A stretch of DNA of 64,000 bases from an uncultured Eubacteriales bacterium (lineage in GTDB: Bacteria > Bacillota > Clostridia > Christensenellales > Aristaeellaceae), in NCBI GenBank assembly GCA_900315315.1, contig OMYT01000016.1, positions 1 through 64,000 of the forward strand. Reading direction: 5' to 3'. Position numbers and translations under genes: made by a program. Under the pieces are notes generated by a model. It was not told the origin of the DNA, made no database searches, and saw only the letters and a program-made list of their open reading frames with translations. This document shows positions 36,261 through 47,549 of the stretch, in pieces; position 1 is the first letter of the stretch, and each line of letters begins with the position of its first letter.

Positions 36261-37144
36261 TTATTCAATAAATGCCATGCAATCCGCGTCCTTCGCCCCG
36301 CCGCCCATCAGCGTCCGGGCTTTCTTCTTCCCCTGCTCCCGGCACAGCAGCGCCGAGGACGGGCCGCCGTCCAGGTTATAGACCCACTCAGCCTTCGGGA
36401 AATTGTTCCGGAAGAATATCAGTACCCGCCGGAGGCTGATGCCGCCCATCGTATCTTCCCGGGCGTTGAAAATCAGGTAATTGTGCTTGTCCAGCCTGGC
36501 TATGCATGTCCGTGCCGCCCGTCGGTCTGCGAAAACCCATTCCTCCGGCAGCAGGTCTTCGTTGTTCCGCAGCATCGGACATGTGGTATAGAAGCTCCAT
36601 GTCTGGATCGGCTTCATCGCCAGCACGTCCTCGTTATTGTCTCCGGTGATCATCTGCAGGCCGTCGTCGTTGAGGATCAGCCCGTAATAGGGGACGCCTT
36701 CCAGATTGCGGAAAACCTCCCCGTCCGTCACGGTCAGGGAGCCCAGCGGCGTATAGAAATAATCCTTGCTCTCGCCCGGATAGTTGTCCGGGATTTCCGG
36801 AAACTGCGGGCTCACATAGCCGCTTCCGTTAATCAGCAGCTTTGACTCCGGCAGTTTCGTTGCGAAGGTCTTCGGAAATTCCAGACTCTTTTTCCACTTC
36901 CCCGTGACTTTCCGGATCTGCCTTGCCGGGTCCTTCATCCATACCCGGGTCAGATAGCACCGTACTCCCCCGCTCATCAGGAAGGTTTCAATGGTGTATT
37001 TCAGGGTCGGCGTGTCATACGTCACGACCATCCTGCCGAAGCAGTCCGCCTCCGCGTTCTGCACAAAATGAACCGGTTCCTCCTCTGCCGATGCCGCCGC
37101 GGAAATCAGCAGCAGGCAGATCAGCAGGCAGGAAATAAACCTTC

Positions 37145-37148
<4 letters not shown>
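36261..37148 (-). CDS. Exported phosphodiester glycosidase (NAGPA) family protein
   Basis: A 295-residue protein with a signal peptide (MRRFISCLLICLLLISAAASA). The later motifs INGSGYVSPQFP, GLILNDDGLQMITGDN and YNLDGGPSSALL are characteristic of the NAGPA domain, which cleaves phosphodiester-linked GlcNAc in the human enzyme and is found on bacterial wall proteins. The GTG start at 37148 overlaps the metH stop by four bases (GTGA), which is odd for a secreted protein amid cytoplasmic C1 enzymes. It may act on wall polymers. Confidence 0.75.
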
Positions 37149-39609
<2,461 letters not shown>

Positions 39610-39613
<4 letters not shown>

Positions 39614-40209
39614 ACCGTTTTCCTCTCTTTCATTCCGATCACCGCCGTCACGCTCTTGCTCGGCTGCATCAGCAGGCTGTCCGTCAGCGTAATCCCTATG
39701 GTGCGCCCGCAGTCGAGCGCCCTGATAATATCCCTCTGCAGTTCCAGCGGCAGATCGCCGTATCCCGGGGAATAGCGGGAAATCAGCTGACGCTCCGGAT
39801 ACTCCTTCTCCAGCTCTTCGCACAGCCTGTCACATGCGCCTTCCACCTGCTGCGATCCGATCGCGCTCATCAGCAGGCCCCGCACCGGGGAGAGCACTTT
39901 CTCCCGGTTGATTCGCCGGTCTATTTCCCCGCCGGCCGTACAGGCGAACAGCAGGATTTCCGTACACCCTTCCAGATGTTTCCGCAGGTTCTGCGACGCT
40001 GTCTTTGCGAACCCGAGATCCAACTCCTTTTCATGCCATCCCAGCGGATACCGCTGCCATACTGCCCGGCATCGCACCGCGCTCCGGGCCGCCGCGAGGC
40101 ATTCCCCCAGAGGCAGTTCCTCCGGAGCTGTCGCCGTGGAAGGCATCATCGCATAACGAAGAATCTCCTTCTCGTCAAAAGGAATCTCACCTAATTCCAC
40201 TAAATGCAA
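39610..40209 (-). CDS. Stand-alone methionine synthase activation domain
   Basis: A 199-residue protein matching the C-terminal reactivation domain of MetH, which binds SAM and remethylates oxidised cobalamin. The key region SRYSPGYGDLPLELQRDI corresponds to the SAM-site R-x-S-P-G-Y motif, and ITLTDSLLMQPSKSVTAVIG to the end of the domain. The best start is TTG at 40209, seven bases after AAAGGAG; the frame is open to 40245. Its stop overlaps the metH ATG, so domain and enzyme are made together from a split gene. Confidence 0.88.
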
Positions 40210-40270
40210 TCGCTGTCTCCTTTGTTCTCGTAACTTAAAATCCAATCTGATCTGTTAAACATTTGTTTGA

Positions 40271-41152
40271 TTATTCAGAGTATTCCAACATAGGTTCCAG
40301 CGCGTTCTGGATTGCCCGTGCAATCTCCGGCTTGTTCATCGTATATACATGCACGTGCCTGATCCCGTTCGCAAATAAATCGATAATCTGATCACAGGCA
40401 TAAATAATTCCCGCCCGCATCATCGCCTCCGGCGCGCTGCCGAAATGATCCACCAGGCTGGTAAACCGCCGCGGCATGAAACTGCCGCTCAGCTTCAGTG
40501 CGCGTTTGACCTGGTTCGCGTTCGTGATCGGCATGATCCCCGGCACCACCGGCACCGTCACGCCTTTCTCCCTCAGTTTGTACAGGAAGTTATACAGCAG
40601 GTTGTTGTCGAAAAACATCTGCGTCGTCAGGAAGTCCGCCCCGGCCTCCACCTTTTCCTTCAGGTATCGCAGGTCCTCTTCCTGGGTTGCGCTTTCCGGA
40701 TGCACCTCCGGGTAGCACGCCGCCCCGATGCAGAAATCCCCGGCCTTCCGGATCGTCCGGATCAGGTCCGCCGCGTGCGGAAACGGGCTGTCCTTCATCT
40801 TCTCCGGATCCATGCCTTCCGGCAGGTCCCCCCGCAGCGCCATGATGTTGTGTATCCCGTCTTCCTTCAGCTGCCGCAGGTAGTTTTCCACGTCCTCCCG
40901 CCCCGCGCCGACACAGGTCATGTGGGCCATCGTTTCCACGCCGTCCGCGTTCTGCAGCCGGCTGGCAATCTCCCGGGTATATTTTCCCCCCGCGCCGCCC
41001 GCGCCGTAGGTCACGGAAATAAAGGAGGGCTTCAGTTCGGCGATCTCCTCCGTCGCCTGCAGCACCCCGTCAAAAGCCGCGTCCGTCTTCGGCGGAAACA
41101 CCTCAAACGAGAGGCTCCGTTTTTCGTTCGAAATGAAATCAATCATTTTCAT
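40271..41152 (-). CDS. metF: Methylenetetrahydrofolate reductase
   Basis: A 293-residue FAD enzyme that reduces 5,10-methylene- to 5-methyl-tetrahydrofolate, the methyl donor for MetH. It shows FEVFPPK, SVTYGAGGAGG, the folate-site LRGDLP and the FMN/FAD barrel end MPRRFTSLVDHFGSA. Length is normal. The start lies ten bases after GGAG. It is 61 bases before the activation domain gene and 38 bases behind the lipoprotein hydrolase, so the whole run is probably one operon. Confidence 0.95.
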   Translation of the reverse strand: MKMIDFISNEKRSLSFEVFPPKTDAAFDGVLQATEEIAELKPSFISVTYGAGGAGGKYTREIASRLQNADGVETMAHMTCVGAGREDVENYLRQLKEDGIHNIMALRGDLPEGMDPEKMKDSPFPHAADLIRTIRKAGDFCIGAACYPEVHPESATQEEDLRYLKEKVEAGADFLTTQMFFDNNLLYNFLYKLREKGVTVPVVPGIMPITNANQVKRALKLSGSFMPRRFTSLVDHFGSAPEAMMRAGIIYACDQIIDLFANGIRHVHVYTMNKPEIARAIQNALEPMLEYSE

Positions 41153-41190
41153 CTTGCTGTTTCTCCATTTCTTCCCTGTCGTTCACTATG

Positions 41191-41871
41191 TCATTCCAGC
41201 ACGATCTCCTCCCCTGCCGGCACAATCAGCCGTCCGGGTACGTCAAACTTCTCCGCCCGTTTCTGGTCAAACAGCTTCCCCGGCGCCATGTGATACGGAA
41301 TACTGTGCTTTGCGTTCACCAGCTTCGCGCAGGCAATCGCTTCCTCCATATCCATATTGTATATGCCGTCGCACACGAAGAATGCATAGTCGATCCCCCG
41401 CTTCGCCAGGTCCGCCATCTGCTCCGTGGTTGATGTGTCCCCCGTCGCGTAAATCACGATCCCATCGGAAAGCGTGATGAGCCATCCGACGCAGTTTTTG
41501 ATGTTGTGGTTCTTGTTGTTCCCCGCCTGCACCGCTTCGACCGTGGCGTATCCGAGGTCAAACGTCTTGTATTCGCCCTTCACCAGCGCTTCCTTGTATG
41601 TGATGACCTCACAGTCCTCATTCCGGTTTTTGATCAGTTTCACGGCTGTATGGTCCTGATGCCCGTGGGTCACAAGAATCAGATCCGCGGGAAGGTCGTA
41701 TCCCTCGCCGGCATAAGGATCGACATAGATGACTTTTCCTTCTCCCGTAACGATCCGCAGGCTGCCGTGCCCCTGATACAGGATTGTATCGTTTCCTTCA
41801 GCCATGGCACCCCCGCAGCCCAGCAGAAGCAGCGAGAGAGACAAAATGCCGCACAGCGTCCTTTTCATCAT
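41191..41871 (-). CDS. Metallo-beta-lactamase-fold lipoprotein
   Basis: A 226-residue exported protein. A signal with lipobox LLGC precedes GGAMAEGND. The MBL fold is shown by HGHQDHTAV, the later ATGDTS and a final His in IPYHMAPGK. It resembles UPF0173-type hydrolases, here attached outside the membrane. The substrate is unknown. AGGGGG lies five bases before the double ATG at 41871; the frame is open upstream into the tRNA, which is not coding. It is the first gene of the metF-metH run, although its role there is unclear. Confidence 0.8.
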   Translation of the reverse strand: MMKRTLCGILSLSLLLLGCGGAMAEGNDTILYQGHGSLRIVTGEGKVIYVDPYAGEGYDLPADLILVTHGHQDHTAVKLIKNRNEDCEVITYKEALVKGEYKTFDLGYATVEAVQAGNNKNHNIKNCVGWLITLSDGIVIYATGDTSTTEQMADLAKRGIDYAFFVCDGIYNMDMEEAIACAKLVNAKHSIPYHMAPGKLFDQKRAEKFDVPGRLIVPAGEEIVLE

Positions 41872-41897
41872 GTGATCCCCCTTTTTGTCTTTTTTAT

Positions 41898-41926
41898 ATT
41901 TTACAGCACAGCAAAAACGATGGCAA
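41898..41926 (-). promoter_or_regulatory. Promoter of the lipoprotein-metF-metH operon
   Basis: On the minus strand TTGCCA, 17 bases, TAAAAT, about 27 bases before the lipoprotein start. I saw no SAM, T-box or cobalamin riboswitch fold before this operon. Confidence 0.6.
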
Positions 41927-41947
41927 GGAAATTCAGCGCAAAACATG

Positions 41948-41982
41948 AAAAAAGCTTTGGGAATACATATTTCCAAAGCTTT
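41948..41982 (-). terminator. Terminator after tRNA-Leu
   Basis: Perfect ten-base arms AAAGCTTTGG and CCAAAGCTTT with a T-run on the minus strand, eight bases after the tRNA 3' end. Confidence 0.85.
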
Positions 41983-41989
41983 CTTCTCG

Positions 41990-42072
<83 letters not shown>

Positions 42073-42131
42073 ATCAGCGGAATTATAGCATAATCCCTTC
42101 CCCGATGCAACGAAAACTGTTAATCATGCGG

Positions 42132-42797
42132 TCAGCAATCTGTCTTCTCCCCGTGGCAGTATCCGTAATACCAGCATTCATACGGCTTGCTGCACTGCTC
42201 TCCGGGTTCCGTCATGATCTCTTCGGAGCCTTTCTGCATCCGGTTCAGGTCCCAGATATGGTCGTTGATCCAGGAGTAAAAACTTTTCGCTTCCTTTGTA
42301 ACCTCCACCGGCACAAAGGGATGCTCCTCCTCCGGCCCGTGTATCACGATGAAGATCCTGCCGATCCTCAGTCCGCTTCGCGAGATGATGTAGTACTGGA
42401 AGCCCGCGTCCCGGATAAACTGGTCGTGCACCTCGGCAGTGTTTTTTACTTCGTACAGATCATACCCGTCTTCCGTTTTCCGGATGATATCCGCCGCGCA
42501 GTAGTTGTTGTAGTTGCTGAACGCCGCCTCACAGATAACCGGCACGCCGCGCCTCAGCGCGTCCTCTGTGTTCGCCAGCATGGCTTTCTTGTCCGGGATC
42601 GTCGTTCCCGGCCGGTAGACCGTCATTTCCTCGTAAGGCCCGAACATCCCCATTGCCCGGTCCCCGAAGTCATTCCCGGCGTCCAGTCTTGCCTGGATTT
42701 CCGGCGGAATCACCCGCATCTGCGGCTTATGCTTGTCCAGCCACAGCATCTTCGGGCACTGCATCCCGCGCATGAAGTCCGTTTTCGTGATTGCCAT
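42132..42797 (-). CDS. Cas4-like PD-(D/E)XK nuclease domain, stand-alone
   Basis: A 221-residue protein. Catalytic residues of the PD-(D/E)XK fold are visible as EAAF, then AADII and DLYEVKNT, with a later QYYI helix. One Cys near the start (GMQCPKMLWL) and three at the end (CSKPYECWYYGYC) match the 4Fe-4S clasp of Cas4/AddB-type nucleases. In the relatives I recall, this module is followed by a DUF2779 domain; here the protein ends just after the last Cys. There is no CRISPR array or cas gene nearby. The start has a weak site eleven bases upstream. Confidence 0.7.
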   Translation of the reverse strand: MAITKTDFMRGMQCPKMLWLDKHKPQMRVIPPEIQARLDAGNDFGDRAMGMFGPYEEMTVYRPGTTIPDKKAMLANTEDALRRGVPVICEAAFSNYNNYCAADIIRKTEDGYDLYEVKNTAEVHDQFIRDAGFQYYIISRSGLRIGRIFIVIHGPEEEHPFVPVEVTKEAKSFYSWINDHIWDLNRMQKGSEEIMTEPGEQCSKPYECWYYGYCHGEKTDC

Positions 42798-42868
42798 GTG
42801 ACGATGTTCCGCCTTTCATCCGCTTCGTGTTCCCTGTTGCACCTACCCGGCATCCTGTTCTCAGGCCG

Positions 42869-44635
42869 TTACCGCGGATTATACTCGATGGTCTCCTGGT
42901 AGGCTTTGTACGTAGTCTTGAACAGCAGTTCGCGCTTGATCTCCCGGTTGCCCTGGTACCATACTTTCCAGGTGTTCACTTCATAGCCCTGCCGTCCGGT
43001 TACGGTTTTTTTGCTCTCGCCGGGCGCCAGGGAGGTATTGATCACATAATTGGTCCCCTCCGGCTTGGGAATCGTACGAACCAGTTCACTTTCCAGGTCG
43101 ATGTGCACGTCCGATCCCAGGCTCATACCGTATATGTTGACGGTAATCTTCTTTTTGTTGTACCCGGCCACGATGAAAATCGGCCAGTCGGTATTGTTCC
43201 GGAACTTGAAATCAAGCCCCGGCCAGTTGACTGTCGCGTCGAAGCCTTTCTCGATATAGTGTGACGGCCAGGCATGGGGATTGCGTTCGATGATCTCCAG
43301 GTCCGCCCTTGCCACCGCGTTGAACAGTGTGGAACTGGTCTGGCAGACGCCGCCGCCCACCTCATCCTTGCTTTGTCCGCCGGATATGGCCGGGGCTTCC
43401 TGATACCCTTTCGCCGCCGTGCGTTCCCCCGTCGCGCCGTTGAAGGAAAAAATTTCTCCCGGCAGCACCGTCTTCCCGCTGATCGCCTGGGCGCTGAGCT
43501 GAATGTTGGTATTCCGCTTGTTGTCGTTCGTGGTGGTGGTCGTATAGGCCGAGATGAGGCCGAATCGGTTCATCAGCTCGGTCTTGGTCACCTCCGCCAG
43601 GATCTTTTCCGGAACAATCCGCAGTTCCTTCTTGGTCACCCCGTCATCCAGCAGCCCGGCAACCTGGTTGTACAGCTCGTCCGGATCGATCCTTGCGCCG
43701 GGACGGTCGTCGGTAAAGGTAAACGTCGTTGTGTTGAAATCAAAAGACTTGACCGTGCTGTTAACCGGGTCCCGGTTCACATAGTTGACGATGCCGTCCG
43801 TCAGTGTCCGCAGCGCTTCATGGTCGTAGTCCTGCTTCGTGGCAAAGGTTTTAGGTTCCGTCGTCCTCATCTTCGACGCCTGGCTCACGCGTTCCTCGAA
43901 GGGTGTCGCGGCGCTTCCGGTCAGGCTGGCGGTGTTGACCCGGCCGCATGCAAACGCCTTTTCCACCACTTCCTCAATGTTCCGGGAAACCGGCACGCGT
44001 TCGCTGTTTACGTGCCAGCTTTCATTCCCCACCGAGACGACGATGTCAAAGGAGGCGTTCACTGCCTCATGGGCCTGCCGGACGGCGGTAATGGCTTCCT
44101 CCTTTGTCATCCCGCCCACCTGGATGTCGTCGATATAGACGCCCGGATAAATCCGGTCGTTGTATATTTCTTTCCTGTTCAGGTCAAAAGTGTCCTTCTG
44201 TTCGCTGTCCAGGCGGATCAGGTTTCCGTTGGCAAAGGCCAGGTTCGGCAAAAAGCGGTACCGGATCCCCGTCAGCTGCGGCAGCACGGCGATGCCGATC
44301 GCCGCCAGAATCAGCAGGCAGATCACCACCGTGGCTGCCCAGGCTCCGCGGTGCTTCTCCCGCCGGCGGTATTTCGGCCGCTCGTCCCGGCTCGGAATCG
44401 GATGCTCAAACCGGTCGAAATCGTCAAAAACCGAAGAAGGCGCACCGAGGCCGTCGTCCTTCTCGTTGGCAGCAAAATAGCGGCGCCGTTTCTGCTCTTC
44501 CTCTTCCTTCCGGCGGTCATACGCATCCCGTTCCTTCAGGCCCTCGTCCCGTCCCAGCGGTTTTTTCCCGGGCAGTGAAGAGGAGATAAACTCGTCATCC
44601 CCTTCATACAGATCGTATCGCTTCAGTTTAGCCAT
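42869..44635 (-). CDS. VanW-family cell-wall protein
   Basis: A 588-residue membrane-anchored protein. The first 120 residues are cytoplasmic and highly charged, then one helix (WAATVVICLLILAAIGIAVL). Outside are two putative peptidoglycan-binding PG_binding_4-type modules and the VanW domain (about 400-530: NGATGERTAAKGYQEAPAISG, GGGVCQTSSTLFNAV, ERNPHAWPSHYI). A G5-like end follows (INTSLAPGESKKTVTGRQGYEVNTW). VanW was first seen in vancomycin-resistance clusters but its role is unknown. It lies 23 bases after the U32 gene in a run of wall genes. Confidence 0.88.
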   Translation of the reverse strand: MAKLKRYDLYEGDDEFISSSLPGKKPLGRDEGLKERDAYDRRKEEEEQKRRRYFAANEKDDGLGAPSSVFDDFDRFEHPIPSRDERPKYRRREKHRGAWAATVVICLLILAAIGIAVLPQLTGIRYRFLPNLAFANGNLIRLDSEQKDTFDLNRKEIYNDRIYPGVYIDDIQVGGMTKEEAITAVRQAHEAVNASFDIVVSVGNESWHVNSERVPVSRNIEEVVEKAFACGRVNTASLTGSAATPFEERVSQASKMRTTEPKTFATKQDYDHEALRTLTDGIVNYVNRDPVNSTVKSFDFNTTTFTFTDDRPGARIDPDELYNQVAGLLDDGVTKKELRIVPEKILAEVTKTELMNRFGLISAYTTTTTNDNKRNTNIQLSAQAISGKTVLPGEIFSFNGATGERTAAKGYQEAPAISGGQSKDEVGGGVCQTSSTLFNAVARADLEIIERNPHAWPSHYIEKGFDATVNWPGLDFKFRNNTDWPIFIVAGYNKKKITVNIYGMSLGSDVHIDLESELVRTIPKPEGTNYVINTSLAPGESKKTVTGRQGYEVNTWKVWYQGNREIKRELLFKTTYKAYQETIEYNPR

Positions 44636-44658
44636 TCTTGTTCTCCGTTGTTTTCCTG

Positions 44659-45909
44659 TCAGTTCCCGGTCCTGTCGCTGTCCTTCCGGTGATTGCGCAC
44701 AGGCCCCCGCAGCATATCCCCCTCCGAGCATCCGGGCAGCGGCATCCGGATGATCTCGCCGGCGATGCCGAGCGTTTCCATCTCTTCCCCGGTTTTTTCC
44801 CGCAGGAACCGGGCCGCCCGGATTGTACGGATCCCCGCAGGGGTCATCAGTTCCAGTTCATCCCCCGCATAAAACCGGTTCTTCAGCAGCAGCCTTGCCC
44901 GGCCGTCCGGTCCTTCCGGTCCAACCACCTTCGCCGTATATTCCCTGCTCTGCCAGAATCCTTCCGCCTCGCCGGGTTTTTCCGGCTGTCCTTCCAGAAA
45001 GCCGGTGTCGCTCAGCCGGTGGCTGGCGCACTGCAGTTCGGCTGTCATCTCCGGCAGCGCTTCGCGGAAAGCTTCCCTGTCCTTCCCCAGCAGGTCCAGT
45101 GCGCGCCGGTACGCGCCGGTAACCACCGCCACATAGTACTCCGTCTTCATCCGCCCTTCAATCTTCAGGCTGGCCACTCCCGCGTCGCACAGCTCCGGAA
45201 GCAGGGGCATCAGGCACAAATCCCTTGCAGAGAATAAGTAGGTTCCCCGTTCGTCCTCTGCCACCGGCAGGTATTCCCCGGGCCGCTTTTCTTCCATTAC
45301 GGCGTACTGCCATCGGCAGGGCTGGGCGCATTCCCCCCGGTTGCCGCTCCGCCCCGTCAGGTAGGCCGACAGCATGCACCGCCCGGAATATGCCATGCAG
45401 CTCGCGCCGTGCACAAATGTCTCCAGCTGGATCCCGTCCCCGACTTTCTGTTTCAGCGCCCGGATCCTCTCCAGGCTCATCTCCCTCGCCAGGATCACCC
45501 GTTCGCACCCCAGTTCCCGGTACAGTTCCGCCGCCGGCGCGTTCAGGGTATTGGCCTGTGTGCTGACGTGAATCGGCAGTCCGGGCACTTTCGCCCGCAG
45601 AAAGCGGATCGCGCCGGGATCCGCGACAATCGCCGCGTCCACGCCGCAGTCCGCTGCTTCCTTCGCCGCTTCCCCGAAGGCTTCCAGTTCATCGTCGAAG
45701 GGATAGATATTCATTGTGACATAGAATTTCCTGCCGGCGGCATGGGTCTCTCTGACCGCCTCCCGCAGTTCATCCGGGCCGAAATTACCCGCAAATGCCC
45801 GCAGGCCGAAATGTTTCATTCCGCCGTAGACTGCGTCCGCTCCGAAATGCAGTGCCGCCCGGAGCGCATCCATGTTTCCCGCCGGTGCCAGCAGTTCGGG
45901 AATCCTCAT
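44659..45909 (-). CDS. Peptidase U32 family protein
   Basis: A 416-residue protein of the U32 group, in which well-studied members act on tRNA or rRNA hydroxylation (TrhP, RlhA) rather than as proteases. It begins with the barrel MRIPELLAPAGNMDALRAAL and GADAVYGG, and the signature ETFVHGASCMAYSGRCMLSAYLTGRSGNRGECAQPCRW, which has the Cys set for an Fe-S cluster, is plain (shown here in order, about residues 157-195). KIEGRMKTEYYVA follows. The ATG at 45909 shares its A with the MltG stop (TGATG). The C-terminal part looks like the usual U32 beta domain. Confidence 0.88.
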   Translation of the reverse strand: MRIPELLAPAGNMDALRAALHFGADAVYGGMKHFGLRAFAGNFGPDELREAVRETHAAGRKFYVTMNIYPFDDELEAFGEAAKEAADCGVDAAIVADPGAIRFLRAKVPGLPIHVSTQANTLNAPAAELYRELGCERVILAREMSLERIRALKQKVGDGIQLETFVHGASCMAYSGRCMLSAYLTGRSGNRGECAQPCRWQYAVMEEKRPGEYLPVAEDERGTYLFSARDLCLMPLLPELCDAGVASLKIEGRMKTEYYVAVVTGAYRRALDLLGKDREAFREALPEMTAELQCASHRLSDTGFLEGQPEKPGEAEGFWQSREYTAKVVGPEGPDGRARLLLKNRFYAGDELELMTPAGIRTIRAARFLREKTGEEMETLGIAGEIIRMPLPGCSEGDMLRGPVRNHRKDSDRTGN

Positions 45910-47090
45910 CACCGGATCCCCCTGTCCTGGTCATACTTTTTCCACTTCGGGGCGTAGGTCTCGACCGCGCGGTTATGCTGCTCCAGCGTCTTGGAGAAGT
46001 ACAGCTCGCCGCTCTCCGGCTCCTTGGCGCAGAAGTACAGATATTTCTCTGCAATCATCGTTTCGTCCGGATACAGCGCCGCCCGGATCGCGGCGGGCGA
46101 TGGATTGCAGACCGGCCCGACCGGGAGCCCCGTCACCTGGTACGTGTTGTATGGGCTGCTGACGGTCAGGTCGCCGTTCTCCAGCGCCATCTTCCGGATC
46201 CCGGTGATGTAATGGATCGTGACGTCGCTGTCCAGTCTCATATTTTCTTTCAGCCGGTTGTGGAACACCGCGCTGACCCGTGCAAAGTCCGCTTCTTTCG
46301 CTTCTTTTTCGATCAGGCTCGCCAGCGTCAGCACCTGGTCCATCGTCATCCCCAGTTCCTCCGCCCGCTCCTGCAGTTCGGCCGGGAAAGCCGCCTCCGT
46401 CTGACTCAGCAGTTTCCGGATCATTTCCTCCTCGGTCGCGGTTCTGTATACCTCGTAGGTGTTCGGCGCCAGATATCCTTCCAGCACATATTTCCGCTGT
46501 TCCGGATGGCCGGAGGTCAGCACGTCGTCTATGTAATAATATTCGCGGAAGGCCTTCCCGTCCCGGCAAAGGTCCAGAAAAGTGTCCGCCTTCTCCAGCA
46601 CGCCGTCCCGCACCAGTTTCGCGGCAAATTCCTCCACCGTCTCGCCCGGGATCAGCGTAATGTTGCGCACCAGCGGGTTGCCGTCGCCGGTCGTCAGCCG
46701 GTCGGCGATCTCCGCCATCGTCATGTCTTTTTTCAGGGAATACGTGCCTGTCTGGATTTTCTGGCCCATTCCCGCAAAGTCGCAGTAATATTTGAACACC
46801 GTTTTGCTGCGGATCAGCCCGGCCGCCTCCAGGTTGGAGGCCACCCGGTTCAGGCTCTGGCCGCTGCTGATCTCGAAGGAATACTCCGCCGTGTCCGTCT
46901 GGTCCACCGGTGCCAGGAAGCTGTCGTACAGTTTGTTCCATACCGTCATCCCGATGCCGATCACCAGCACGGCCACCGTTACCCCGACCAGGATCGGGCG
47001 CAGGATATGCCACAGTCCGCTGTACCAGTAGGGCCCGTATTCCCGCTCGTCCCGCATGCTGCGGTAGGTATAATTCTCGTCGTTCTTCAC
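45909..47090 (-). CDS. mltG: Endolytic murein transglycosylase MltG
   Basis: A 393-residue membrane-bound lytic enzyme that trims nascent glycan strands. A short cytoplasmic tail precedes one helix (ILRPILVGVTVAVLVIGIGM). A LysM-like subdomain (ISSGQSLNRVASNLEAAGL) is followed by the YceG domain with the catalytic Glu in LASLIEKEA and the motif YNTYQVTGLPVGPVCNPS. GTG starts it at 47090, two bases after the ylbF stop. It is translationally coupled to U32. Confidence 0.93.
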   Translation of the reverse strand: MKNDENYTYRSMRDEREYGPYWYSGLWHILRPILVGVTVAVLVIGIGMTVWNKLYDSFLAPVDQTDTAEYSFEISSGQSLNRVASNLEAAGLIRSKTVFKYYCDFAGMGQKIQTGTYSLKKDMTMAEIADRLTTGDGNPLVRNITLIPGETVEEFAAKLVRDGVLEKADTFLDLCRDGKAFREYYYIDDVLTSGHPEQRKYVLEGYLAPNTYEVYRTATEEEMIRKLLSQTEAAFPAELQERAEELGMTMDQVLTLASLIEKEAKEADFARVSAVFHNRLKENMRLDSDVTIHYITGIRKMALENGDLTVSSPYNTYQVTGLPVGPVCNPSPAAIRAALYPDETMIAEKYLYFCAKEPESGELYFSKTLEQHNRAVETYAPKWKKYDQDRGIR

Positions 47091-47092
47091 TT

Positions 47093-47443
47093 TCAGCCCT
47101 CTGCGCCCGGAACGGCCATCTCCACGTCGGCCGCTTCGGTCAGAATCTTGAAGATATCCGCCAGCGCCTGCTGCAGCCGCATCTCGGCCAGCAGAAACTG
47201 GCTGACCTCCGGTTTGGAAAACAGCAGGGTCGAGATCCCGGAAAACCGCTGCATATCTTCATTGTTCGCAGTGTTTCCGCTTAAGGCGGACATCTGGATT
47301 GTCATCTGCAGTTTCCTGTATTCCCGGATCAGCGCGGCCGTCGTCTCCTCTGCCATGACCGTTTCCTTCAGGTCATGATAGGTTTTGTACTCCTCGCTGT
47401 CGCGTATTTCCTGTGCCAGCCGGTATGTCGTTGAATAATCCAT
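47093..47443 (-). CDS. YlbF/YmcA-family regulator
   Basis: A 116-residue helical protein. LAQEIRDSEEYKTYHDLKETV, LIREYRKLQMTIQ and the later SKPEVSQFLLAEMRLQQALADIF match the YlbF family. In Bacillus, YlbF, YmcA and YaaT form an Fe-S complex that guides RNase Y. Here the gene lies near RNase J, which would fit a link to RNA decay. The usual C-terminal Cys pair is absent. Confidence 0.8.
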   Translation of the reverse strand: MDYSTTYRLAQEIRDSEEYKTYHDLKETVMAEETTAALIREYRKLQMTIQMSALSGNTANNEDMQRFSGISTLLFSKPEVSQFLLAEMRLQQALADIFKILTEAADVEMAVPGAEG

Positions 47444-47463
47444 CTTGCCGCCCCCTGTAAATC

Positions 47464-47506
47464 AATAACGGTCAGAAGGGATCTTTTCTTCCTTCTGACC
47501 GTTATT
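47464..47506. repeat. Perfect 16-base inverted repeat between rnjA and ylbF
   Basis: AATAACGGTCAGAAGG and its exact complement CCTTCTGACCGTTATT, separated by eleven bases. It is placed like a terminator of the RNase J gene, but there is no T-run on either side. It could also be an RNase processing or attenuation site. Confidence 0.6.
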
Positions 47507-47549
47507 ATATCCGTTTTGAGCTTTCCTTGCAAATACGGCGTTCTGCCTT

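Noticed and set aside
42132-42797. CRISPR-Cas locus suggested by a Cas4-like protein
   Set aside because: No direct-repeat array and no other cas gene within the window.
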